A stretch of DNA of 64,000 nt. It comes from Natronobacterium texcoconense (lineage in GTDB: Archaea > Halobacteriota > Halobacteria > Halobacteriales > Natrialbaceae). Below, piece by piece: positions 43,737-52,694 of this stretch. The stretch spans positions 744,001 to 808,000 of the forward strand of contig NZ_FNLC01000001.1 in assembly GCF_900104065.1 (NCBI RefSeq). The letters run 5' to 3'. Each line of letters opens with the position of its first letter. Within the stretch, counting starts at the first letter, position 1. Position numbers and translations under genes: made by a program. The notes under the pieces are model-generated. The model made no database searches and was not told the origin of the DNA. It saw nothing but the letters and a program-made list of their open reading frames with translations.

Positions 43737-43847
43737 TGCAAAATACGGTCGGCTGGGCGGCAATAATCGTTGGGAATACGACTGGTTACGCGATTTACTG
43801 GTTGAGTATTCAACAACACCTCTTTCTCTCCTGCAGTCTACTACCGG

Positions 43848-43861
43848 TAACACCGGTGTTA
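43848..43861. promoter_or_regulatory. 14-bp perfect palindrome between divergent genes
   Basis: TAACACCGGTGTTA is its own reverse complement and lies in the 260-bp region between the divergent coiled-coil gene (43736) and NmrA-like gene (43996). It is upstream of the NmrA-like start by about 135 bp. Such a palindrome could be a dimeric regulator site; a TATA-like GCTATATG lies about 25 bp downstream, near 43890. Confidence 0.5.
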
Positions 43862-43995
43862 GGTACTATCGCCAGTGTTGTGGGAGCTATATGTAGTTCG
43901 CCAGCGAAGCTAGTAACGTGATGCAACCAGTTACTGCTACCGTCTCGAGCCACGTATCGCTCACGACCGACGACACCCCGGAGGAGGTGGTCTGA

Positions 43996-44898
43996 ATGGC
44001 GACCAGCGTCCTCGTCACCGGCGCGACCGGCAATCAGGGCGGTGCCGTCGTCGACCACTTGCTCGAGTCCGACGCCGAGTTCGATGTCTACGGACTCACC
44101 CGCGACGCCTCGAGCGAGACGGCCGAGGAACTGTCGGATCGCGGCGTGACGATGGTCGAGGGCGACCTGAACGAGAAGGAAACGCTCGCACCCCACGTCG
44201 CAGAGGTCGACGCGGTCTTCGCCGTCACCAACTTCTGGACGCAGGGCTACGATCAGCAGGTAAAGCAGGGCAAGAACATAGCGGAGGTCGCGAGTGAGGA
44301 GGGCGTCGACCAGTTCGTCCTCAGCGGCGTCGGCAGCCACTGGGAAGACACTGGCGTCCCCCACTTCGACTCGGCCTGGGAGATCGAACAGCACGCCCAG
44401 GAACTCGACCTGCCGCTGACGACGCTTGGGCCGGTCTTCTTCTTCCAGAACCTCGAAGCGTTCGCGGAGGACGTCGTCGAGGACGGACAGATCGCGCTCC
44501 CGCTCGAGGAGGGCGTCTCGCTCCAGATGATCGACACGCGAAACGTCGGTCGTGCTGCCGCGGTCGCACTCGCGAACCCCGACGAGTTCGTCGGCGAGCG
44601 CATCGAAATCGCGGGCGACGAGTTGACGCTGTCCGAGACTGCCGACGTGCTCTCGGAAGTCACGGGCCAGAACGTCGACCCCGTCCACGTCCCCATCGAG
44701 GACGCCTACGACTCCTTCGGCGAGGAGTTCACCGTCATGTGCGAGTGGTTCAACGAGGTCGGCTACAGCGCGGATCTCGAGGGACTCGAGGACCGATTTG
44801 GCTTCGAGTTCACGGACCTCGAGACCTATCTGCACGACCACGGCTGGGAAGAGAAGGAGGGCATGGCCTCCGTCCCTGGCTGGGTCAAAGCCCTGTAG
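43996..44898 (+). CDS. NmrA-like NAD(P)-binding protein
   Basis: This 300-residue atypical short-chain dehydrogenase has an N-terminal nucleotide-binding motif GATGNQGGAVVDHLL and an NmrA/HSCARG-like sequence (MIDTRNVGRAAAVAL; FFFQNLEAFAEDVV). Members of this family act as redox sensors or isoflavone-reductase-like oxidoreductases. The Tyr/Lys catalytic pair of classic SDRs is not obvious. A purine-rich GGAGGAGGTGG lies 5-15 nt before the start, a strong ribosome-binding site for this genome. It lies upstream of the lactate-utilisation genes on the same strand. Confidence 0.85.
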   Translation: MATSVLVTGATGNQGGAVVDHLLESDAEFDVYGLTRDASSETAEELSDRGVTMVEGDLNEKETLAPHVAEVDAVFAVTNFWTQGYDQQVKQGKNIAEVASEEGVDQFVLSGVGSHWEDTGVPHFDSAWEIEQHAQELDLPLTTLGPVFFFQNLEAFAEDVVEDGQIALPLEEGVSLQMIDTRNVGRAAAVALANPDEFVGERIEIAGDELTLSETADVLSEVTGQNVDPVHVPIEDAYDSFGEEFTVMCEWFNEVGYSADLEGLEDRFGFEFTDLETYLHDHGWEEKEGMASVPGWVKAL

Positions 44899-44948
44899 CG
44901 GCCCGATCACCGCCACCGTCTTGGTCGTGCGCCGATATTCGGTAGGTG

Positions 44949-45455
44949 ATGACGACCGACACAGTCGGCCGGTTCGAACGCTCGCTCGAGGATCTCGAGG
45001 TCACGAGCGAGGTCGTGCCGGCCACGGACGCAGGCGATCGTATCGCCGCGGCGGTCGAGGACCCAGCAGTCGGTACCGTTCTGCCGTTCGAGGGCGTTTC
45101 GCTGCCCGAGACTGTCACGGCGGAGCCGACATCCGAAGAGCTCGAGAACGCTGCGACCGGCGTGACGCCGGCGGCGTTCGCCATCGCCGAACACGGAACG
45201 GTCGCGATCACCTCGAGCGAACGGGGCGACGAACCGATCAGTCTCTACCCGGACCGACACGTCGCGGTCGTCGCCGAGAGCGACGTCGTCGACGACCTCG
45301 GGAACGGGTTCGGTCGACTGCTCGAGGGGTTTTCCGACGGGCAGGATAGCGTCGTCTTCGCGACCGGCCGGAGCGCGACCGCGGACATGGGCGGGCTGGT
45401 CCACGGCGTCCACGGCCCCGGCGAGGTACACGTGATCGTCCTGGAGGACCGCTGA
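44949..45455 (+). CDS. lutC: LUD-domain protein LutC/LldG-like
   Basis: This 168-residue protein of the LUD superfamily is the small LutC/LldG-type subunit of lactate-utilisation complexes. It has the family pattern GVTPAAFAIAEHGTVAITSSER and VAVVAESDVVDDL. The next gene, 2 nt downstream, encodes the LutB/LutA fusion, so the two form an operon for oxidation of L-lactate to pyruvate. The exact role of LutC is not established. Confidence 0.85.
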   Translation: MTTDTVGRFERSLEDLEVTSEVVPATDAGDRIAAAVEDPAVGTVLPFEGVSLPETVTAEPTSEELENAATGVTPAAFAIAEHGTVAITSSERGDEPISLYPDRHVAVVAESDVVDDLGNGFGRLLEGFSDGQDSVVFATGRSATADMGGLVHGVHGPGEVHVIVLEDR

Positions 45456-45457
45456 CC

Positions 45458-47710
45458 ATGGCGAGCGAACCGTCCCGCACCGAGACCGCCGAACGGCTGC
45501 GTCACCTGCTCGAGACCGAGGGCGAGTCCATTCGGCCGCGCGCGAGCCAGAAGAACGCCCGCAGGGAGGGCGTCTACGAGGAGTTCGAGGAACTCGAGGA
45601 GCTACGAACCGAGGCGAGAGTGATCAAGGAGGACGCGATCGATCGCCTCCCCGAACTGATCGAGACGGTCCGCGAGGCCGTCGAGGAAAACGGCGGCACG
45701 GTCTACGTCGCGGACGACGCTGCGGACGCGAACGCGTACATCGCCGACGTCGTTGACAACCGGTCAGACGACGACGCCGACCGGCCGTCGGTCGTCAAGT
45801 CGAAGTCGATGACCACCGAGGAGATCGATCTCAACGACGCCCTCGAGCGGCGGGGTATCGACGCCTACGAGACGGATCTCGGGGAGTGGGTGATTCAGGT
45901 CGCCGACGACTCGCCCTCGCACATCGTCGGTCCCGCGATGCACCTCGGCCGGGATCAGATCGCCGAACTGCTTAGCGAGGAGTTCGACCCCGACGCCGAG
46001 TTCGAGACCGCCGAGGATCTCACCAGATTCGCCCGTGACTACCTCGGCGAGCGCATCCGCGAGGCCGACGTCGGAGTCACCGGCGCGAACTTCGTCGCCG
46101 CCGAGAGCGGGACGATCACGCTGATCACGAACGAGGGAAACGCCCGAAAGTGTGCGGTCACGCCCGACACCCACGTCGCCGTCGCCGGGATCGAGAAACT
46201 GATTCCCTCGATGGACGACCTCGAGCCGTTCGTGAACCTGATCGCCAAGAGCGCGACGGGACAGCCGATCTCCCAGTACGTGACGATGCTCTCGCCGCCG
46301 ACCGACTCGCCGACGATCGAGTTCGACGGCTCCGCGGCCGAGGAGCCGATCACGGACGGCGAGTCGGACCGCGAGTTCCACCTCGTCTTGCTCGACAACG
46401 GTCGGACGGCGATGCGCGAGGACGACCAGCTCCGGGAGACGCTGTACTGCATCCGCTGTGGTGCCTGCTCGAACTCCTGTGTGAACTTCCAGTCGGTCGG
46501 GGGCCACGGCTTCGGCGGCGAGACGTATTCGGGCGGCATCGCGACCGGCTGGGAGGCCGGCGTCCACGGCCAGGACTCCGCGGCCGAGTTCAACGACCTC
46601 TGTACGGGATGTACGCGCTGCGTGAACGCCTGCCCGGTCAAGATCGACATCCCGTGGATCAACACCGCCGTCCGCGACCGGGTCAACCGCGGCAAAGATC
46701 CCGAGGCCTACGACTTCCTCGTCGACGGGCTCACACCCGACGAAGAGTCGGGCGGACTCCCCCTCGACAAGCGCTTCTTCGGGAACATCGGCACGGTCGC
46801 GAAACTCGCGAGCGCGACCGCACCGCTCTCGAACTGGATCGCCAGCGCCGACCCCGTCCGGGCGCTGCTCGAACGAACCATCGGGATCGACCGCCGTCGC
46901 GACCTGCCGGCGTTCCAGCGTCGATCGCTCGTCGACTGGTTCGAGGCCCGCGGCGGCGTCGATGCCTCTCGACGGCGCGCTCGAACGTCGGCTGTCGCGT
47001 TCGAGCGCGAGGCCGTTCTCTACCCCGACATCTACACGAACTACGTCGACGTCGACCGTGGTAAGGCGGCCGTCCGGACGCTCGAGGCACTCGGCGTTCC
47101 AGTCTCGGTCCCGTCCCTCCCGGAAAGCGGCCGCGCCGCGCTCTCGCAGGGGATGATCGCGACCGCGGATCGTCAGGCCAGTAAGGTCTACGCCGAACTC
47201 GCCGAGGACGTCGACGCCGGTCGCGACGTGGTCGTCGTCGAACCCTCTGATTTGGCGGCCTTCAAACGAGAGTACGAACGGCTGCTCCCCGAGGCGTCGT
47301 TCGAACGCCTCAGTTCGAACAGCTACGAGATCTGCGAGTACGTCTACGGTCTCCTCGAGAACGGCGCCGACGCCGACGCGCTCTCGACCGGCGACGGTGA
47401 CGAACCGATCGGCTACCACTCCCACTGCCAGCAGCGCACGCTCGACCTGGAAGCACCGACGGTAGCGGTGCTCGAGCAGTGTGGCTACGCCCCCGAAACC
47501 ACGATCGGCGAGTGCTGTGGCATGGCCGGATCGTTCGGCTACAAACGCGACTACTACGACGTCAGTATGGACGCCGGGAAACACCTGGCTGAAGAACTCG
47601 AGGACAGCGACCGGGTCGTCGCCTCCGGTACGTCCTGTAGCGACCAGCTCGAGACGCTTCTCGAGCGGCCGGTTCCGCATCCGATCGAGTTGCTGGCGCC
47701 GGACAGCTAA
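45458..47710 (+). CDS. LutB-LutA-like fusion, Fe-S lactate utilisation protein
   Basis: The 750-residue protein joins a LUD domain (residues about 60-310), a ferredoxin-type part with two 4Fe-4S motifs (CIRCGACSNSCVN and CTGCTRCVNACPVKIDIP, about 330-400), and a C-terminal CCG-domain part (SHCQQRTLDL and GECCGMAGSFG, about 640-700) like LutA. LutB and LutA are separate in Bacillus. The first CCG repeat lacks its cysteine (YPDIYTNYVD), so only one CCG motif is intact. It probably oxidises L-lactate with electrons passed to the membrane. Confidence 0.85.
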   Translation: MASEPSRTETAERLRHLLETEGESIRPRASQKNARREGVYEEFEELEELRTEARVIKEDAIDRLPELIETVREAVEENGGTVYVADDAADANAYIADVVDNRSDDDADRPSVVKSKSMTTEEIDLNDALERRGIDAYETDLGEWVIQVADDSPSHIVGPAMHLGRDQIAELLSEEFDPDAEFETAEDLTRFARDYLGERIREADVGVTGANFVAAESGTITLITNEGNARKCAVTPDTHVAVAGIEKLIPSMDDLEPFVNLIAKSATGQPISQYVTMLSPPTDSPTIEFDGSAAEEPITDGESDREFHLVLLDNGRTAMREDDQLRETLYCIRCGACSNSCVNFQSVGGHGFGGETYSGGIATGWEAGVHGQDSAAEFNDLCTGCTRCVNACPVKIDIPWINTAVRDRVNRGKDPEAYDFLVDGLTPDEESGGLPLDKRFFGNIGTVAKLASATAPLSNWIASADPVRALLERTIGIDRRRDLPAFQRRSLVDWFEARGGVDASRRRARTSAVAFEREAVLYPDIYTNYVDVDRGKAAVRTLEALGVPVSVPSLPESGRAALSQGMIATADRQASKVYAELAEDVDAGRDVVVVEPSDLAAFKREYERLLPEASFERLSSNSYEICEYVYGLLENGADADALSTGDGDEPIGYHSHCQQRTLDLEAPTVAVLEQCGYAPETTIGECCGMAGSFGYKRDYYDVSMDAGKHLAEELEDSDRVVASGTSCSDQLETLLERPVPHPIELLAPDS

Positions 47711-49035
47711 TCGGCTCGCCCGTCCGAGATTTGCTCGGCTCGTGCCCGTAACTCCTCGAGGACCCGCGGCGGGCCGCGACACTCGATCGTCACCCCACCG
47801 TCGTAGTCGACGGTTTCGACGGTCGTCCGATCGTACGCCCGCGAGACGAGCGTCATCGCCTCGTCACAGTTGGGAACCTGGAGTTCGGCCGTATCGGTCG
47901 GTAACCGTTCCATGACGGTCTTCCGAAGGCGTTCGAGGTTCGTCCACTCGAGCACGCTCACCGGAATCGGATCGGCGGCCGCCGCCGGCAGTCGTTCCTC
48001 GGCGATCTCCAGTCGACGCCCTCGAGCGTCCTCGGAGAGGCAGTCGATCTTGTTCAGCGCCGGAACGATCCGCTCGTCCTCGACGCCCTGGGACGCGAGC
48101 ACCTCGAACGAGACGTCGAGACGCTCGCGAAACTGCGATTCGGGATCGCTCGCGTCGACCACGAGCACGACGACGTCGGCCGCCCCCGCCTCCGACAGCG
48201 TCGCGCTGAACGACTCGACGACGTCGTGTGGCAGGTCGTCGACGAACCCGACCGTATCGGTCACGAGCAGCGGTCGGCCGTCGATCGTTGCCCGGCGGGT
48301 CGTCGTCTCGAGGGTCTCGAACAGCCGATCCCTGACGGCTGCAGTGGCGTCCTTCTCGGTACTGGCGTCGCCTGATTCCGCGCGCGAGTCGGCGTCAGAA
48401 AGCGACATCTCGTCCGCAATCCGGTGCAGCAGCGTCGACTTCCCGGCGTTCGTGTAGCCGGCGAGTGTGACGAGGTCGAACCCCTCCTCGCGGCGGCGTT
48501 CCCGGAACTGCTCCGCCGGTTCGGGCAGTTCATCGAGTTTTCGCTCGAGTCGATCGATCCGGTCGCGGACGTCGTAGACCGGCGATCCCTTCTCGGTCAT
48601 CTCGTTGAGCATCCCCTCGTCGGCCGACTCGATCAGGCGCGGCAGGTCGTACCGGAGTCCTGCGAGCTCGACCTGTAGCTTCGCGCGCCTCGAGCCTGCG
48701 CCCGCCTCGAATATCTCGAGGACGAGTCGGTGGCGGTCGAGGACCGCCGTATCGTCGGGCATCGACGACTCGAGGGTGCGGTGCTGACCCGGCGTGAGTT
48801 CGTCGTCGACGACGATGCGGTGGGCGTCGGTGTCGGCGACGGTATTGGCGAGTTCGTCGACTTTTCCGCGGCCGAAGTAGCTGCCCGCATCCTCGCGGCC
48901 GGCCTGGGTTACGGCGGCGACGACCTCGTCGCCCGCCGCCCGGACGAGTGCTTCTATCTCGTCGGTCTCGACGGGGGTGGCCTTCGATCGGTTCGCGACG
49001 ACTGTTCGTTTCGGTGCGTTATGCGTTCGTGACAT
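47707..49035 (-). CDS. hflX: GTPase HflX
   Basis: HflX (442 residues) is a ribosome-associated GTPase that can split stalled ribosomes. It has an N-terminal HflX domain (RIVVDDELTPGQHRTLE), a helical coiled-coil hinge, and a GTPase domain with G1 AGYTNAGKSTLLHRI, G3 DTVGFVDDLPHDVV and G4 NKID. An acidic, low-complexity insertion (about residues 222-240) follows G1. Its stop overlaps the stop of the convergent LutBA gene by 3-4 nt. Confidence 0.93.
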   Translation of the reverse strand: MSRTHNAPKRTVVANRSKATPVETDEIEALVRAAGDEVVAAVTQAGREDAGSYFGRGKVDELANTVADTDAHRIVVDDELTPGQHRTLESSMPDDTAVLDRHRLVLEIFEAGAGSRRAKLQVELAGLRYDLPRLIESADEGMLNEMTEKGSPVYDVRDRIDRLERKLDELPEPAEQFRERRREEGFDLVTLAGYTNAGKSTLLHRIADEMSLSDADSRAESGDASTEKDATAAVRDRLFETLETTTRRATIDGRPLLVTDTVGFVDDLPHDVVESFSATLSEAGAADVVVLVVDASDPESQFRERLDVSFEVLASQGVEDERIVPALNKIDCLSEDARGRRLEIAEERLPAAAADPIPVSVLEWTNLERLRKTVMERLPTDTAELQVPNCDEAMTLVSRAYDRTTVETVDYDGGVTIECRGPPRVLEELRARAEQISDGRAD

Positions 49036-49281
49036 TGGCTGTCTGGTGGCGTCATGGCTGTCGTAACAATGCTGGTCCGGCGGCTATCGCCGGAGAACTC
49101 GCGGTTCTCCCGTGCGTTCACGCCGCTACTCGCGACCGAACGCGACGGATCGGGAGCACCGAACTACTGAAAAACGGTCTCCATAGTCCTCGAATACCGA
49201 TTCGAGGAACCGATACTTATCAGTTGTGGGCCATATCGAACTGTAGAATGGTGACGATGGCGTCGACGGCGGACGAAACGC

Positions 49282-49548
49282 TTACTCCCCGAACAGTTCG
49301 TCGACCGCCTCACGCGCCGCGAGTGCGGCGTCGTCCGCGACCTGCTCCGGGTCGGGACCGTCCTCCTCGTCGGGCGCGTTCAGGTAGACGTCGACCTCGA
49401 GGACGCCGTCCTCGAAGATAGCCGTGACGTCGTAATCGCGAACGTCGGACTGTCTGTACTGCGAGAAGATCAGTCCTTCCGCAGCTTCCGAGGCCGTCTG
49501 GACGACGGTCTCGTCGGACGGGTCGTCGCCATCGGCGTCAGTCGCCAT
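49282..49548 (-). CDS. DUF3194 family protein
   Basis: This 88-residue acidic archaeal protein is of the DUF3194 family. It contains SEAAEGLIFSQYRQSDVRDYDVTAIFEDGVLEVDVYLN. It starts 3 nt after the stop of prefoldin beta on the same strand. The two are neighbours in many archaea, suggesting a related or co-regulated role, but its function is unknown. Confidence 0.85.
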   Translation of the reverse strand: MATDADGDDPSDETVVQTASEAAEGLIFSQYRQSDVRDYDVTAIFEDGVLEVDVYLNAPDEEDGPDPEQVADDAALAAREAVDELFGE

Positions 49549-49550
49549 GG

Positions 49551-49949
49551 TTACGCGCCGCCAGCGCCCGGCCCGCCCGGACCTGCGGGGCCGCCCATGC
49601 CGCCTGCGCCGCCGAGCAGTTCTTCGAGGTCTTCCTGCAGGTCCTCGAACTGATCCTGCACGCGCTCTTCCTGTTTCTCGAGGGTCTCGAGGCGGAGTTC
49701 GAGCGAGTCGACCTTCTCTTCGAGGTCGTCCTCGGCCTCGTCGTATTCGGTTTCGACGAGAAGCTCGCCGACCTGCCGGTACATCGTCGTGCTGTCGTCG
49801 ATGTTCTCGAGTTCGTCGAGGGCGTTCTCGGCGTCGGTGAGGTTCGATTCAGTTTCCTGTTTCTGGACGGCGACCTCCTGGGCGGTCTCCTGGAGGTCCT
49901 GAAGCTGTTCGATCTTTTCCTGTGCTTCCGGCGGCAGGTTTCCTTGCAT
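49551..49949 (-). CDS. pfdB: Prefoldin subunit beta
   Basis: Prefoldin is a chaperone that captures unfolded proteins and delivers them to the thermosome. This 132-residue beta subunit has two long coiled-coil helices ([29 protein letters not shown] and [29 protein letters not shown]) linked by a central beta region ([21 protein letters not shown]). It ends in a Gly/Ala/Pro-rich tail of about 18 residues, not typical of methanogen prefoldin. The ATG at 49949 is preceded by a short leader. Confidence 0.93.
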   Translation of the reverse strand: MQGNLPPEAQEKIEQLQDLQETAQEVAVQKQETESNLTDAENALDELENIDDSTTMYRQVGELLVETEYDEAEDDLEEKVDSLELRLETLEKQEERVQDQFEDLQEDLEELLGGAGGMGGPAGPGGPGAGGA

Positions 49950-50095
49950 ATCTCGACCGATGCCTTCCGGACTGATAAAGCCAAGCTTTGTCTTCGACCC
50001 CGACCGCTCGAGCGCAGCGAACTGACCCCTACGTCGTCGTGCAAACGACTCGAGACATGGCAATCCTTTTCCCCGGCCGTCAAGAAGCCGAGGGT

Positions 50096-50449
50096 ATGAC
50101 GGACGAAAACAACGGCTCCGAGGAGAACGGCGAGGAAAGCGAAGAGAAGTCCTTCCGGGAGCGGGTCGAGGAGATCCGCGAGAAACGCGCCGAGGAGGGC
50201 GAAGGTGAAGGCGAACCGCCCGAGAGTCCGTTCGGCGGCGGTGGCGGCCCCGGCGGTATGGGCGGTGGCAACCCGTTCGCCCAGATGATGGGCGGCATGA
50301 TGGGCGGCGGCCCCGGCGGTCCCGGCGGCCGACCCGGTGGCGACGAGAGCAACGAGGAACTGGTCCGTGAGGTCCGCCAGCTCCGCGACGAGATGCGCGA
50401 CCAGACCCGCGCGATCAAGCGTATCGCCGACGCACTCGAGGACGAGTAA
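50096..50449 (+). CDS. Gly/Met-rich acidic haloarchaeal protein
   Basis: This 117-residue protein has three parts: an acidic Glu-rich helix (residues 10-42), a low-complexity Gly/Pro/Met stretch (about 50-80, [23 protein letters not shown]) and a C-terminal charged helix ([30 protein letters not shown]). The start at 50096 was chosen over an upstream ATG that would lie near the expected promoter. It is divergent from pfdB and conserved in related genomes. Function unknown. Confidence 0.65.
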   Translation: MTDENNGSEENGEESEEKSFRERVEEIREKRAEEGEGEGEPPESPFGGGGGPGGMGGGNPFAQMMGGMMGGGPGGPGGRPGGDESNEELVREVRQLRDEMRDQTRAIKRIADALEDE

Positions 50450-50946
50450 CGTCCACGCCTCGTCGTCTGATCACTTTTCGCCGTCGTTTTCCGCTGTAGT
50501 GGCGACGCCGACGGCCGAGTCGGTTCGATACTTGCTCGAGTAGCACGGGCCGACGACCGATTCCCCGACGACGGTTCCGCGACCGAACGCGTTCCCCCCG
50601 ACTCCGTCGGAACTTCTTTCCTCGAAGTTCGTGGGCCCACTCGTCTCCGATTCACCGCCTTGTCTCCTCGTCACACGAAAGAACATGTTCGGAGAAGGGA
50701 ATACCGGCGTGGCGGAGCGAATCCTATTCATGAACCTGCCTGTGACTTCCGCCGAACACACCCGAGAGCAGTCCGAATGGGTCGATCTTCGGACTGTCCT
50801 CCTTCTCGGCCCGTCCGCTCGTGGATCGGAGACGGCGACTCGCATCCCACGCTCGAGTCCACCGAGACCATGATTCGGTCGATCGATACGGCCGACGCAA
50901 CGCTCGCTTCCCACCGACGGCACAGCCGTCACTTACCTGTTCACCC
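50450..50946. other. Gene-free interval upstream of the heme synthase fusion
   Basis: This 497-bp gap contains only weak ORFs in both strands, rich in Arg and Pro or lacking family features. No repeat family, tRNA or clear promoter was recognised, though the ctaA/ctaB promoter must lie in it. The sequence is of normal G+C and gives no sign of transfer. Confidence 0.35.
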
Positions 50947-52404
50947 ATGACATCCACCACTACCCGAACTCGGTTCACGTCCCTCCTGATAGCGACGACG
51001 ATCGCAACGTACGTCCTCATCGTCCTCGGCACGGCGGTGTCGACCACTGGCAGTGCAGATACCTGTGCGACCTGGCCGAGTTGTTCGACCGAGTGGGCCA
51101 TCGGACCGATAACCAGCGACGGGCTCCTCTTCTGGGGTCACCGCGCCGTCGCCCTCGTCACCGGACTCCTCCTCGCGGGGGCGGCCTACACCGCCTCGAA
51201 AATCGACCTCGATCGAGCGACACGGGCGGGGCTCGCGTTCGCTTGCGTCCTCTTTCCCGTCCAGGTCGGCGTCGGAGCCGCCCTCGTCGTTCGCGAGTCG
51301 GCGCTCGTCGGCGCAGCGCACCTCCTGCTCGCGATGGTGATCTTCGGTGGCCTGCTCGTCGCGCTCGTGCGCACGCTCGAGATTCATTCCGAGTCGACGG
51401 CCGGAACGCCCGCGAGTACCGTCGACGCGAGATCGATCGAGCCGGCGCCGGACGACTCGTCCGATCCCGACCCGGTCGCGGCCACAGACGGCGGAGGCGA
51501 GAACGCGTCCTCGAGCGGCCGACTGGCAGAACTCCGCAAAACCGTCGGTGCCTACGTCACCCTCACCAAACCGAAGCTGATGTGGCTGCTGTGTCTCGTC
51601 GCGCTCGCGGGGATGGGACTCGCGACGCTTACCGGGGCGACGCTCGAGCCGGCTGTCGTCGCAGCGACGCTGCTCGGTGGTGTTCTCGCGATCGGTGCCA
51701 GCGGGACGTTCAACCACGTCCACGAACGCGACCGCGACCGAAAGATGCAGCGGACGTCCGATCGGCCGCTCGTTCACGATCGCGTTCCGGTGGCGAACGC
51801 GATCTGTTTCGGCGTGGTACTCACCGTCACGTCCGCGCTCGTGATGCTCGTCTGGGTGAACCTCCTTGCGACGCTGCTCACGCTCGCGGCAATCGGCTAC
51901 TACGTCGTCCTCTATACGGTGCTGTTGAAACCCAATACGGCGTGGAACACCGTTCTCGGCGGTGGCGCCGGTGCACTGCCGGCGCTGATCGGCTGGGTCG
52001 CGGTCACTGGCAGCGTGGATCTCCCGGCGCTGGTCCTCGCAGCGGTGATCTTCCTGTGGACGCCCGCACACTTCTACAGTCTCGCGATCGCTTACCGTGA
52101 GGACTACGCGAAGGGTGGGTTCCCGATGTTCCCCGTCGTCGCGGGCGATCTGGTCGCTCGGCGTCACATCATGCTGTATCTTGGTGCGACGCTTCTGGCC
52201 GTGAGCCTGCTTGGATGGATCGCGGGACTCGGCTGGCTCTACGCGTTGACTTCGATCGCGCTCGGGACAGTCTTCCTGCGTTCGGTCGTCCGACAGTACC
52301 ACGACCCGACGAAGGAAGTCGCCCTTCGCTCGTTTTACGTCTCGAACTACTATCTGGGAGCGATCCTGATCGCGATTATCGTCGAGACGTTGCTACTCGC
52401 GTGA
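50947..52404 (+). CDS. ctaB: Half-CtaA/CtaB fusion, heme O/A synthesis
   Basis: The 485-residue protein joins two enzymes. Residues 1-145 are a four-helix half of heme A synthase (CtaA/COX15): a CATWPSC pair (Cys40, Cys46), heme-ligand histidines in FWGHRAVALVTG (His65) and GAAHLLLAMVIF (His125). A polar linker (146-195) precedes CtaB (protoheme IX farnesyltransferase, heme O synthase): TLTKPKLMWLL, the prenyl-diphosphate-binding NHVHERDRDRKM (Asp-rich), and YREDYAKGGFPM. Halves of CtaA are known in archaea; fusion to CtaB is unusual. It supplies heme for the heme-copper enzyme 5 kb downstream. Confidence 0.87.
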   Translation: MTSTTTRTRFTSLLIATTIATYVLIVLGTAVSTTGSADTCATWPSCSTEWAIGPITSDGLLFWGHRAVALVTGLLLAGAAYTASKIDLDRATRAGLAFACVLFPVQVGVGAALVVRESALVGAAHLLLAMVIFGGLLVALVRTLEIHSESTAGTPASTVDARSIEPAPDDSSDPDPVAATDGGGENASSSGRLAELRKTVGAYVTLTKPKLMWLLCLVALAGMGLATLTGATLEPAVVAATLLGGVLAIGASGTFNHVHERDRDRKMQRTSDRPLVHDRVPVANAICFGVVLTVTSALVMLVWVNLLATLLTLAAIGYYVVLYTVLLKPNTAWNTVLGGGAGALPALIGWVAVTGSVDLPALVLAAVIFLWTPAHFYSLAIAYREDYAKGGFPMFPVVAGDLVARRHIMLYLGATLLAVSLLGWIAGLGWLYALTSIALGTVFLRSVVRQYHDPTKEVALRSFYVSNYYLGAILIAIIVETLLLA

Positions 52405-52452
52405 CTTCTTCCCCTGCTGAAGCCGTGGGCTTTCGTCCTGTTCTTTCTGTAA
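52405..52452. repeat. Solo IS200/IS605-type left end
   Basis: The sequence starting CTTCTTCCCCTGCTGAAGCC and continuing GTGGGCTTTCG to CTGTAA closely resembles the left end of the complete element at about 19668-19721 (CTTCATCCCACCCCTGAAGA, then GGTGGGCTTTCG, ending CTGTAA). No transposase gene is nearby, so it is a remnant or non-autonomous end, placed immediately after the ctaB stop. Confidence 0.65.
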
Positions 52453-52595
52453 CCGATCCTGCCGGCCCGAGATTGACATTTGATGGGTTTTTTAGTACCT
52501 GTTTTCGTCGTGTGTCCACGATGCCTTCACATGTCCATGCAGAGTTTTGCGTCCAGAAGCCCATTTGAGGCCCGATACTGTGGGGGTGGCAGGAG

Positions 52596-52603
52596 CATAT
52601 AAA
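52596..52603 (+). promoter_or_regulatory. TATA-like box upstream of nirK
   Basis: CATATAAA lies about 92-99 nt before the nirK ATG, which would give a leader of about 65-70 nt. It sits between GGCAG and CTGCC, a flanking inverted repeat, which might be an operator. No element was seen at the -25 distance that a leaderless start would need. Confidence 0.45.
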
Positions 52604-52694
52604 GGACTGCCCGAACATCTACCTTTGTTTACTCTTGTCCGGGAGCCTGGTCTGTATTTGAATAAACGTGGGTTTCTATTTCCGGGTGTAGACC

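Noticed and set aside
50471-50932. 153-codon minus-strand ORF in the gap before the heme synthase fusion
   Set aside because: Low-complexity Arg/Ser/Gly sequence without hydrophobic or catalytic pattern.
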